From assembly GCA_958295495.1 (NCBI GenBank), contig OY282352.1, positions 4,534,049 to 4,598,048 on the forward strand: a DNA stretch of 64,000 nt. Direction: 5' to 3'. How positions within the stretch are numbered: the stretch's first letter is position 1; the number at the start of each line of letters is the position of its first letter. This DNA is from an uncultured Latescibacterota bacterium. Lineage in GTDB: Bacteria > Latescibacterota > UBA2968 > UBA8231. The notes beneath the pieces were generated by a model. It had not been told where the DNA came from and did no database searches. It saw only the letters and a program-made list of their open reading frames with translations. Made by a program: the position numbers and the translations under genes. Shown here piece after piece: positions 1-7,009 of the stretch.

Positions 1-2
1 TA

Positions 3-407
3 AGAAGGCGCTTTACAGTAGCGGCAGAGATTGGGGCAAGATTGTACGTTAGCCTGCCGACTATCTTTGAACTGGCAGGCCACATCGCCGATGTTCCAGA
101 GGGTAGAGAGCGGAGAAGGCTATCGGAGAAGCTTAGGGATACCGTGTTCACTAGTATCCGCGAAGGCTACCCTTGGAGTCTATTGCCAGCAATTAGCGAG
201 GACGCAGTAAAGGGACTCCTAGAGCGTTTTGTTCGATACTCCCCTGAAAAAGGGATCAGTCTTGTTGACACCATTCTCATCGACGAGGCTAACCATCTCC
301 GCAAGACGAAGTATAGAGGCAAAGAATGGCAGGTACACATCTGGACGAAGGATGAAAGGCTCAAGGCCGAAGAACCTGATGCGGAATCCAATGCTTTTCT
401 CGGCTGA
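3..407 (+). CDS. PIN-domain ribonuclease/toxin, 5' end cut by window
   Basis: The reading frame is open to the left edge, so this is the C-terminal part (about 134 residues) of a longer protein; the TTG at 42 is internal rather than a true start. The C-terminus carries the acidic pattern of PIN-domain nucleases: SLVDTILIDEAN followed by HIWTKDERLKA, i.e. an aspartate-rich helix and a strand ending in TKDERL, where PIN proteins place their third and fourth metal-binding acidic residues. Such proteins are usually VapC-like RNases of toxin-antitoxin loci. No antitoxin is visible downstream; any partner must lie upstream, outside the window. The family call rests on motif pattern only. Confidence 0.6.
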   Translation, partial: RRRFTVAAEIGARLYVSLPTIFELAGHIADVPEGRERRRLSEKLRDTVFTSIREGYPWSLLPAISEDAVKGLLERFVRYSPEKGISLVDTILIDEANHLRKTKYRGKEWQVHIWTKDERLKAEEPDAESNAFLG

Positions 408-441
408 GCTCCTGATCCCCGCTTGAGAAGGACTCTACTAC

Positions 442-554
442 GTGTGTCTATCGTGGAATGAAATTCGCGCCCGCGCCACCCAATTCGCTGAGGATTGGAA
501 ATTGGAAGGACTTTGGAAGGACTTGGCTACGAGAAGAGCGAGACTCAGAACTAA
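442..554 (+). pseudogene. N-terminal stub of a type II-like DNA methylase, frameshifted
   Basis: A GTG start at 442 opens a frame reading LSWNEIRARATQFAEDWK, which resembles the extreme N-terminus of large class II restriction/methylase proteins. It then leaves frame, and the expected continuation LGYEKSETQN appears in another frame before a stop at 552-554. The shift is caused by an exact 11-bp tandem duplication (502-512 and 513-523); removing one copy rejoins the two segments. Everything after the first ~35 codons of the parent gene is missing. This is a dead remnant; the family assignment is by remembered similarity. Confidence 0.55.
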
Positions 555-566
555 ATTTTCGCAGTC

Positions 567-618
567 GAGCGGTGCAATTAACCTAGTGGACTGAGCGGTG
601 CAATTAACCTAGTGGACT
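567..618 (+). repeat. Two perfect 26-bp tandem repeats
   Basis: A 26-bp unit beginning GAGCGGTGCAATTAACC at 567 is repeated exactly at 593, followed by a further GAG. It sits directly upstream of the oxidoreductase gene at 631, leaving only the ribosome binding site region (GAGAGGAAC) between. It could be a recent slippage duplication or a paired operator. Confidence 0.85.
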
Positions 619-630
619 GAGAGGAACGCA

Positions 631-1596
631 ATGGCAAAAAAGAAAATTCGCGTCGGCCTAATCGGCTGTGGCGGCAACATGCGCGGTGCCCACATTCCTC
701 GGCTAAAAGCCGACGGCCGCGTCGAGCTGGTGGCGGTCGCCGACCCTGAGGAGGCGTCGGCGCGGCAATTGCTGGAAGCGTGGGGAGCTGAAGCCGCATA
801 TTACGCCGACTACCGGCAGATGCTTGGCGCAGACGCGCTCGACGGGGTGCTGATCTCTTCGCCGCATTCGACCCACTACGCCCAGGCGCGTTACGCGCTA
901 GAGCGGGATCTGCACGTTTTGGTCGAGAAACCCCTGACGACAAAGGCACGCCACGCCCAGGCCCTAATCGAGCTGGCGGCCGAGCGGGAGCGCGTGTTGG
1001 TCGTTAGCTATCAGCGCAATTTTTACCCGGCGTATGCCTATGCGCGGGAGCTGGTGCAGAAGGGTGCCCTCGGCGAGCTCAAGGGGGTCGTCGCCTACGT
1101 GACGCAAAATTGGGGCGGCAAGGGGTGGCGGATGGTGCCCGAGCTGGCCGGAGGCGGGATGTTCATGGACACCGGCAGTCACTTGGTGGCCGCGGTGCTG
1201 TGGATTACCGGCTTGACGCCGGTAAAGGTCGCGGCCTTCATGGACAAGCGGGGCAAGCGGGTGGATATGGATGCCGTGGTCAATGCGCGGTTTCGCGGCG
1301 GCGCACTGGGGTCGCTGAGCTTTGTCGGCAGCGCGAGCCGGCACGACGAGCGGCTGGCCATCCACGGCGACGAGGGAACGTTGGTCTTTCATCTGCACCA
1401 GTGGCAGGTGCGGGAGGTGTTGTTGAATGGGGAGCCGTTGGAGGTGCCCAAGCGGGTGCGGGAGGACACGCCGGACGCGGCCTTTTTGCGCTGGATTCGC
1501 AACGGCGGCAAGGGCTATGAGCCGGCGGATTTTGCCGTGCAGGTAGCCAAGTTCACCGAGGCTGCGTATCGGTCGCTGGGGCAAAAGCGGCGGTGA
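631..1596 (+). CDS. Gfo/Idh/MocA-family NAD(P)-dependent oxidoreductase
   Basis: The 321-residue protein begins with a Rossmann nucleotide-binding motif (VGLIGCGGNMRGAHI, residues about 8-22), has the family signature VEKPLTT near residue 98 (lysine of the EKP motif assists hydride transfer), and a C-terminal alpha/beta substrate domain. Members oxidise or epimerise sugars, inositols and sugar acids in the cytoplasm. The ATG at 631 follows a GAGGAACGCA ribosome binding region. The next gene starts inside its stop codon (GTGA), so the two are translationally coupled, which suggests that both act on the same carbohydrate. The exact substrate cannot be read from sequence. Confidence 0.9.
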   Translation: MAKKKIRVGLIGCGGNMRGAHIPRLKADGRVELVAVADPEEASARQLLEAWGAEAAYYADYRQMLGADALDGVLISSPHSTHYAQARYALERDLHVLVEKPLTTKARHAQALIELAAERERVLVVSYQRNFYPAYAYARELVQKGALGELKGVVAYVTQNWGGKGWRMVPELAGGGMFMDTGSHLVAAVLWITGLTPVKVAAFMDKRGKRVDMDAVVNARFRGGALGSLSFVGSASRHDERLAIHGDEGTLVFHLHQWQVREVLLNGEPLEVPKRVREDTPDAAFLRWIRNGGKGYEPADFAVQVAKFTEAAYRSLGQKRR

Positions 1597-3266
1597 TTGC
1601 GTACGCGCCGCTCGTCGGCGAGCTAGACCAGCAGGTCGAGGGTGTGCTGACGCGCCAAGTGCTGGACGCGGAAAGCCCCTACTGCGGCGGCTTTATGGAC
1701 GGCGACCGACTGGTGGGTTCACAAAGCATCAGCGCGGTCGCGTCGCTTGGCTACGCCTATCTCCTACCCGAGTCGCGTCACTACCGCAGCGAACTGCTCT
1801 TGCAGCGGATCCTCCTCGCCGCTGAGTTTGCCCGCCGGCAGCGGAACCCGTCGGGTTGTTTCGACTTACTGACCACCAACTTCGACTCGGCCCCAGACAC
1901 AGGCTTTGTAGTGCAGGCCATCGCGCCGGTCGTGTTTGCTGCTCGGCAACAGGCTCCAGAAGACGAGGGAGCCGTAAAAATCGCCGACGCCTTGGGCGAG
2001 TTGATACAGACCGCGGCCCCAGGCATGGTCGCCGGTGGCTTCCACACGCCCAACCACCGCTGGGTGCTGGTCGCCGCCTTGGCCCAAGCCCAAGCCCTCT
2101 ATCCAGAGCTAGCGGTGAGCGCGACCGTGGACGCGTACCTCGACGAAGGCATTGACATCAACGCCGACGGCGAGTACAGCGAACGGAGCACGGGCGTGTA
2201 CAATGCGGTGGTCAACCGCGCCTTAATTCGCGCGGCGCATGTGCTCGCCCGGCCCGACCTGCTCGCGCCCGTGCGCCGCAACTTGGATTTGTCCTACCAT
2301 CTCCTCCACGCCGACGCCACCGCAGTGACGAGCATTTCCAAGCGGCAGGACCGCGACACGCGGGCCTTGCCGACCGGTTTGGCCGACGGCTATCACGCCT
2401 TGGCCCATTTAGACGACAATGGCTTTTACGCGGCCGTGGCCGACCTGTTGGTCGCATGCGGCGGCGGTTTGATCTGTCTGCCGAACTACGTCCTGCATCC
2501 CGAATGGCAAGCGACGTGTATAGAGCGGACGCCTTTGCCCGAGCGCTATAGCCGCGTCTATCCCGCCTCCGGCCTGTGGCGGGTGCGCCAAGGCGCGGTG
2601 AGTGCGACGGCTGCGGCCGGCCTGACCGCGCCCTTTAGCGCGGTCTGCGGGCAGGCCGAATTGGCGGCGGTAAAGATATCATCGACCTATTTTGCCACCG
2701 GGCAATTTGTCGGTGAGGAGTTTGCCGCCGCCGGCAACGGGGTGCGGATGCAGCACAAGGGCCGCAACCGCATCTATCCAGAAAGGGATTATGTGGGGGG
2801 GATTTACTGGTTGCCGGTTGCCGAGCAAGTCGATGCCCAAAACTGGCAAGAGGTGCGGGGGCGGCGGCCGACCTATGAGTTGCCGCCGCTAAAAGTCGAG
2901 TTGCACGTCGAGGAGGTGGCGGGCGGTTTTGATCTGCACATCCGCACTGCGGGGGGCGTTGATGGGGTGCCCTTTCAGATTGAGGGGGTCTTCGCTCCGG
3001 GCGGAACCTTGGAGATGGATAGCGCGCTCGTCGAGGGCCGCGCCGGGCAGACGGTCTTTCTCAAAGCGGGCTATGCGCTCTACCGGGTGGGCGACGACGC
3101 CATCCGCATTGGCCCGGGGGCTATGGAGCACACCATCTGGCGGATGCGCAATAGCGAGATCGACGAGGGGCGTTTGCGGGTGCTCATCGCGCTGCGGACG
3201 CCGGTGGCGCGGACCTTGGAAATCCGCTGTGGGCAGTGGTCGGACGCGCTGGGTGGGTTTTTATAG
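1593..3266 (+). CDS. Predicted alpha/alpha-toroid carbohydrate-active protein, unknown specificity
   Basis: A GTG start overlaps the stop of the oxidoreductase by 4 nt. The 557-residue protein has an N-terminal helical half (to about residue 300) and a beta-rich C-terminal half, an architecture shared with heparinase/alginate-lyase-type polysaccharide lyases and some glycosidases. A polar stretch GGFHTPNHRWVLVA (about 149-162), ADGEYSERSTGVYN (about 192-205) and a downstream GLADGYHALAHLDD resemble active-site Asn-His, Arg and Tyr patches of toroidal lyases. No signal peptide is seen, so it is probably cytoplasmic. I do not recognise a specific family; the lyase/hydrolase idea is inference from fold pattern and coupling to a sugar oxidoreductase. 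Its 3' end overlaps the convergent ThuA gene by 6 bp. Confidence 0.6.
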   Translation: MIAYAPLVGELDQQVEGVLTRQVLDAESPYCGGFMDGDRLVGSQSISAVASLGYAYLLPESRHYRSELLLQRILLAAEFARRQRNPSGCFDLLTTNFDSAPDTGFVVQAIAPVVFAARQQAPEDEGAVKIADALGELIQTAAPGMVAGGFHTPNHRWVLVAALAQAQALYPELAVSATVDAYLDEGIDINADGEYSERSTGVYNAVVNRALIRAAHVLARPDLLAPVRRNLDLSYHLLHADATAVTSISKRQDRDTRALPTGLADGYHALAHLDDNGFYAAVADLLVACGGGLICLPNYVLHPEWQATCIERTPLPERYSRVYPASGLWRVRQGAVSATAAAGLTAPFSAVCGQAELAAVKISSTYFATGQFVGEEFAAAGNGVRMQHKGRNRIYPERDYVGGIYWLPVAEQVDAQNWQEVRGRRPTYELPPLKVELHVEEVAGGFDLHIRTAGGVDGVPFQIEGVFAPGGTLEMDSALVEGRAGQTVFLKAGYALYRVGDDAIRIGPGAMEHTIWRMRNSEIDEGRLRVLIALRTPVARTLEIRCGQWSDALGGFL

Positions 3267-3908
3267 ACTTCCCCCGGCCCACCGCACGCCTTGCGCCAGC
3301 ATCTGCTGCATGCCTAGGCGTGCAAATGTTCCCGGACCGTGTCCCAAGGCCGTGTAAAATACCCGTCCTGCGCCGTAGGGTTTGACCCACGCTAGAGGAT
3401 GCTGCTTGCCGCTCCACTCGGCTGTGGCCAAAATGCGGATGGCCGGGTCCCACGCCGACATGTAAATCTCGTCTTCCACGTCAAAGTCGGGCACGCCATG
3501 CGTAACCGGGTGATCGCCGTCGGCAATGTTGACAGTAAAGGTCGATCCCGGCGGGTGCCAGTTGGCGTGGCCGCCGATCAGGTCCGCGGCTTTGCCGCCA
3601 ATCCACCACGCAGTGCCGTGGATGCCGACCAGCCCTTTGCCACCGGCGACAAAACCGAATAGCCCCTCTTCTTGCGCGGGCGTCAGCTCGGGCACGTGCT
3701 GCACGGTGCCGTCTTCCTGCCGCTCGGTGCGCGTGAATCCGCTGCCGTGGACCAGCACATCGAAATCGCGCAGACCACCTGACGCCAACACGTCCTTGTC
3801 GTCGCCAAGCGCGACGGACAGATCGTCGGACGCGCTCAGAAACTCGTGGATGACCGGGGCACTGGCCGCAAACTGATGGTTGGGGCCGGACAAAATTAGG
3901 ACGTTCAT
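3261..3908 (-). CDS. ThuA-like domain protein (class I glutamine amidotransferase-like fold)
   Basis: The chosen ATG at 3908 is preceded by AGGAG eight bases upstream, giving 215 residues; the longer open frame up to 4013 has no ribosome site. ThuA features are visible: NVLILSGPNHQF at the N-terminus, KGLVGIHGTAWW in the middle, HPVTHGVPDFDVEDEIY and GRVFYTALGHGPGTF near the end. ThuA proteins take part in trehalose and related disaccharide catabolism and often sit beside Gfo/Idh/MocA oxidoreductases, as here. The molecular activity of most members is unproven. Confidence 0.85.
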   Translation of the reverse strand: MNVLILSGPNHQFAASAPVIHEFLSASDDLSVALGDDKDVLASGGLRDFDVLVHGSGFTRTERQEDGTVQHVPELTPAQEEGLFGFVAGGKGLVGIHGTAWWIGGKAADLIGGHANWHPPGSTFTVNIADGDHPVTHGVPDFDVEDEIYMSAWDPAIRILATAEWSGKQHPLAWVKPYGAGRVFYTALGHGPGTFARLGMQQMLAQGVRWAGGSL

Positions 3909-3987
3909 AATGAAAACTCCTGTGGAAAGTGGTTGGCGATCAGGCCGCCCTACCCAACCCGATGGGGGGGGACTGGCCGCTGGTTGC

Positions 3988-5115
3988 TCATAAGGCATAG
4001 GACACCGAGCCATCGGCGCGCAGGGGAGTGGAGGCGTTGTTGATGGGTTTGTAGGGCGTTTGCGCGATTAATTCATCGTCTAGCTCCACGCCGAGGCCCG
4101 GGGCTTGGGGAATCGGGATGTACCCGCCCTCGCGCCTATACGCGCACTGATAGACCGCATTGTGCGGGGCTTCGTCGCCTTTGGTGTATTCTTGGGTAAT
4201 AAAGTTGGGGATTGAGGCGTCGAGGTGCAGGGAGGCAGCCGTCGTCAACGGCCCCAAGAAGTTGTGGGTCACCACCGCGCAGTGATAGGCTTCGCCGATG
4301 GCGGCGATTTTTTTGCAGTGCGAGATGCCGCCAGCCAAGGCCACATCCGGTCGCAAATACTGGGGGCCGCCCTGCTCCAACAACTCGCGGAACTCCCATA
4401 TAGACACGAAGCGCTCGCCGTTGCCAAAGGGCACGGTGGATTTCTGCGCGATGTGGGCTTGGGCCGAGATGCTGTCGATCTGGATCGGGTCTTCGAGGAA
4501 GAAGACGTGGAAGGGCTTGAGGGCCTCGGCGAGGGCTAGGGAGACCATGGGCGTCAGCTTGCGGTGCAACTCGATAATCAGGTCCAAATCCGGGCCGCCG
4601 GCTTGGCGCGCGGCTGCGGTCAGCTCGACGGCGGTTTGGATCATCCGCGCTTGGCCCTTGTCGTGGCAGTCCGTGGTGACAGGGTCGAACTTGATGGCGG
4701 TGAAGCCCTCGGCGACAGCGGCTTGGGCAGCGTTGAAGTTGGCCTCCGGCGTGGCCCCGCCCGACAGCAGGTGCAGGCGAATTTTGTCGCGGACGTTGCC
4801 GCCCAATAGCTCCCACACCGGGACCTCGAAGTGCTTGCCCTTGATGTCCCACAGCGCGATATCCACGGCTGAGACGGCCCCCATGACGACCGTGCCTCTA
4901 AAGGGGGCCATGCGGTAGAGGTGCTGCCAGTGGTGTTCGATGCGGAGGGGATTTTGGCCGATGAGGTAGTCTTTGAAGACCTCGACGATGCTCTGCACGG
5001 CCGTGGGATAGCCCCAGCAGGCGGTTTGGCCAATGCCGGTCAGGCCGGTGTCGGTGGTGATGCGGACGACGTAGCCGTTGCCGAGCAGGAGGGAGTCGAT
5101 CTGTTCGATTTTCAT
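3988..5115 (-). CDS. Mandelate racemase/enolase superfamily sugar-acid dehydratase (galactonate/mannonate dehydratase-like)
   Basis: 375 residues, about the normal length. The N-terminal capping domain (VVRITTDTGLTGIGQTACWG) is followed by a modified TIM barrel with IIELHRKLTP, VFFLEDP, PFGNGERFVS and VVTHNFLGP, which are the positions of the metal ligands and the catalytic His of the ManD/GalD branch of the superfamily. It should dehydrate a sugar acid to a 2-keto-3-deoxy acid using Mg2+. It starts with an ATG at 5115, divergent from the SDR gene across a 107-bp promoter region. The C-terminal PYKPINN patch resembles D-galactonate/mannonate dehydratases, but substrate cannot be fixed. Confidence 0.85.
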   Translation of the reverse strand: MKIEQIDSLLLGNGYVVRITTDTGLTGIGQTACWGYPTAVQSIVEVFKDYLIGQNPLRIEHHWQHLYRMAPFRGTVVMGAVSAVDIALWDIKGKHFEVPVWELLGGNVRDKIRLHLLSGGATPEANFNAAQAAVAEGFTAIKFDPVTTDCHDKGQARMIQTAVELTAAARQAGGPDLDLIIELHRKLTPMVSLALAEALKPFHVFFLEDPIQIDSISAQAHIAQKSTVPFGNGERFVSIWEFRELLEQGGPQYLRPDVALAGGISHCKKIAAIGEAYHCAVVTHNFLGPLTTAASLHLDASIPNFITQEYTKGDEAPHNAVYQCAYRREGGYIPIPQAPGLGVELDDELIAQTPYKPINNASTPLRADGSVSYAL

Positions 5116-5222
5116 TTTGTGCGCTCCATATATAATGTAAAGGGGCAGGGTTGTTTATCAGCGGGCGATAGGTAGCTTATTTATTGAAAACTGCGCGGCA
5201 GCGCAAGCAAGGGGAGGATAGT

Positions 5223-5978
5223 ATGGCACATTTGCGATTTGCAGCACCTGTTGAGCAGCGGGTGGCCCTGATCACGGGTGGGGCGCGCGGCATTGGGGGT
5301 GCGGTCGCGCTGCGGTTGGCCGAGGCCGGGCGGCACATTGCCATTGTCGATGTGCTGGCCGAGCCGGCGAGGGAGCGGGTGCGGGAGATCGAGGCCATGG
5401 GGCAGCGGGCGCTTTTTGTCGAGGCGGACGTGACCGACGAGAGGCAGGTCCACGAGGCGGTGGCCCAAGCGGTGGCGGCTTTTGGGCGGCTAGATATCCT
5501 CGTGTGCAGTGCCGGTGTTTTGGGGTGGGAGAAGCCGTTTTTCGAGCAGACGGCCGCGCAGTTTGCCAAGGTTATGCAGATCAATGTCCACGGGGTGTAC
5601 TACGCGCATCAGGCGGCGGTCCCGCACATGCTGGAGCGGGGATGGGGGCGCTGTGTGACGATTTCCTCTGGGGCGCGCAACGGAAGCCCCAATCAGGTGC
5701 CGTACTCGGTGTCCAAGGGAGCGGTCTGGTCGTTTATCCAGGCACTGGGCGACGCTTGGCCGCGGCAGGGGGTGTTTGTCAACGGCGTCGAGCCAGGCCG
5801 GGCGCTGACCGACATGGTGGTGCCGCGCTTTGACGAGGCGCACCTGCGCGACCCGGGCAACCCGATCGGACGCTACTCGGACGCGGCCGAGGTGGCCGAG
5901 GTGATTGAATTTTTGTGTTCGGAGCGGAATACATACACTACGGGGGCGGTGTGGAGTGTGAAGGGGGGGAAGGGGTGA
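5223..5978 (+). CDS. Short-chain dehydrogenase/reductase (SDR)
   Basis: The ATG at 5223 is chosen because AAGGGGAGGA lies just upstream; the open frame extends back to 5184 without a better start. The 251-residue classical SDR has the NAD(P) motif TGGARGIG (18-25), the variant CSAG in place of NNAG (95-98), catalytic Asn121, Ser149 and the YSVSK active site (Tyr161, Lys165). It reversibly oxidises a hydroxyl group of a small substrate, probably sugar-derived given the divergent enolase-family gene. Specificity is unknown. Confidence 0.9.
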   Translation: MAHLRFAAPVEQRVALITGGARGIGGAVALRLAEAGRHIAIVDVLAEPARERVREIEAMGQRALFVEADVTDERQVHEAVAQAVAAFGRLDILVCSAGVLGWEKPFFEQTAAQFAKVMQINVHGVYYAHQAAVPHMLERGWGRCVTISSGARNGSPNQVPYSVSKGAVWSFIQALGDAWPRQGVFVNGVEPGRALTDMVVPRFDEAHLRDPGNPIGRYSDAAEVAEVIEFLCSERNTYTTGAVWSVKGGKG

Positions 5979-6015
5979 GGTAACAGGGTGACAATAATGG
6001 AGGAAAGGAGGAATT

Positions 6016-6612
6016 ATGAACACTATCGATACTATAGAAGGCCTGATACGGCGCGCTAATGAAGGCGATCCAGAAGCACAGTATAAACTTGGCTGGAGGT
6101 ATGCCGCTGGTCGTAATGTGACGCAAAATGATAAAGAGGGGGTGAAGTGGCTCCGCAAGGCCGCCGAGCAAGGGCATACTAAAAGTCAGAACATCTTGGG
6201 TATGATGTATTCCATTGGTCATGGTGTGCAGCAAGACTATATGGAGGGGGTGAAGTGGCTCCGCAAGGCCGCCGAGCAAGGGCTTGCCCAAGCCCAGCAC
6301 GACCTTGGCGCGATGTATGCCATTGGCAATGGCGTCCCGCAAGACTATGTGGAGGGGGTGAAGTGGCTCCGCAAGGCCGCCGAGCAAGGGCTTGCCCAAG
6401 CCCAGCACGACCTTGGCACGATGTATGCAAATGGTCATGGTGTGCAGCAAGACTATTTGGAGTCCCATCTTTGGTGGAACCTCGCCGCGGCACAGGGTAA
6501 CGAAGGAGCACGCCAGAAACGCGATATAGTTGCCAAAATGTTGACTGCCTCTCAAGTTGCCGATGCCCAGTGCCAGGCACGCGAAAAGATGGAAGAGATT
6601 CACGATGAATGA
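6016..6612 (+). CDS. Sel1-like repeat (SLR) protein
   Basis: 198 residues with four Sel1-like repeats (pattern LGxMYxxGxGVxQD...KWLRKAAEQG), starting about residues 23, 59, 95 and 131. The ATG at 6016 follows GGAGGAAAGGAGGAATT. SLR proteins are helical-hairpin solenoids that mediate protein-protein contacts. No signal peptide is apparent, so it is predicted cytoplasmic. It overlaps the downstream small membrane protein by 8 bp, implying a joint function. The repeats are unusually alike at DNA level, pointing to recent internal amplification. Confidence 0.85.
   Translation: MNTIDTIEGLIRRANEGDPEAQYKLGWRYAAGRNVTQNDKEGVKWLRKAAEQGHTKSQNILGMMYSIGHGVQQDYMEGVKWLRKAAEQGLAQAQHDLGAMYAIGNGVPQDYVEGVKWLRKAAEQGLAQAQHDLGTMYANGHGVQQDYLESHLWWNLAAAQGNEGARQKRDIVAKMLTASQVADAQCQAREKMEEIHDE
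6136..6459 (+). repeat. Three 108-bp in-frame repeats inside the Sel1 gene
   Basis: Units start at 6136, 6244 and 6352, exactly 108 bp (36 codons) apart. All three share their first 39 nt, and units 2 and 3 are identical over their first 66 nt. Near-identity of nucleotides, not just residues, indicates recent duplication or gene conversion. Confidence 0.9.
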
Positions 6613-7009
6613 AGAAGGAACATTTGCGCAGGAACTCTACCAGCGGTTCCGCCAAACAAATACAATACACTGGAACTTGGAGCAGGTTGTTATTGTTACC
6701 ACCGAGGATAAGCTCCGACTCTGTTTGCAAAACGCTATTGATCGTCTCGACGCCAAACGGAAGTGGTGGACCCCATTGGCTACCTTACTGACACTCGTTC
6801 TTGCACTAACCACGACTGAATTCAAAGACCAATTCACTATTCCCGCAGCAACTTGGCAGGCGATTTTCTTAATTTTGACAGGAGCTTCACTAATCTGGGC
6901 TGTTGTGGCTATATGGAAAGCGATCAGAGTCAAAATTTCTATTGAATCAATCGTATCCGAAATCAAGCAGCAGCCCACAGAAAAACTTTCCCAGATGGCA
7001 AAGCAATGA
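6605..7009 (+). CDS. Small two-helix membrane protein, unknown function
   Basis: The ATG at 6605 overlaps the end of the Sel1 gene and is preceded by GGAAGAG; the upstream extension in this frame lies wholly inside the Sel1 gene and is rejected. The 134-residue protein has a soluble N-terminus, then two hydrophobic stretches (about 57-73, WTPLATLLTLVLALTTT, and about 81-101, WQAIFLILTGASLIWAVVAIW) and a charged C-terminus, so it is a predicted inner-membrane protein with both ends on one side. I do not recognise the family. Its stop overlaps the next start (ATGA). Confidence 0.6.
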   Translation: MNEEGTFAQELYQRFRQTNTIHWNLEQVVIVTTEDKLRLCLQNAIDRLDAKRKWWTPLATLLTLVLALTTTEFKDQFTIPAATWQAIFLILTGASLIWAVVAIWKAIRVKISIESIVSEIKQQPTEKLSQMAKQ

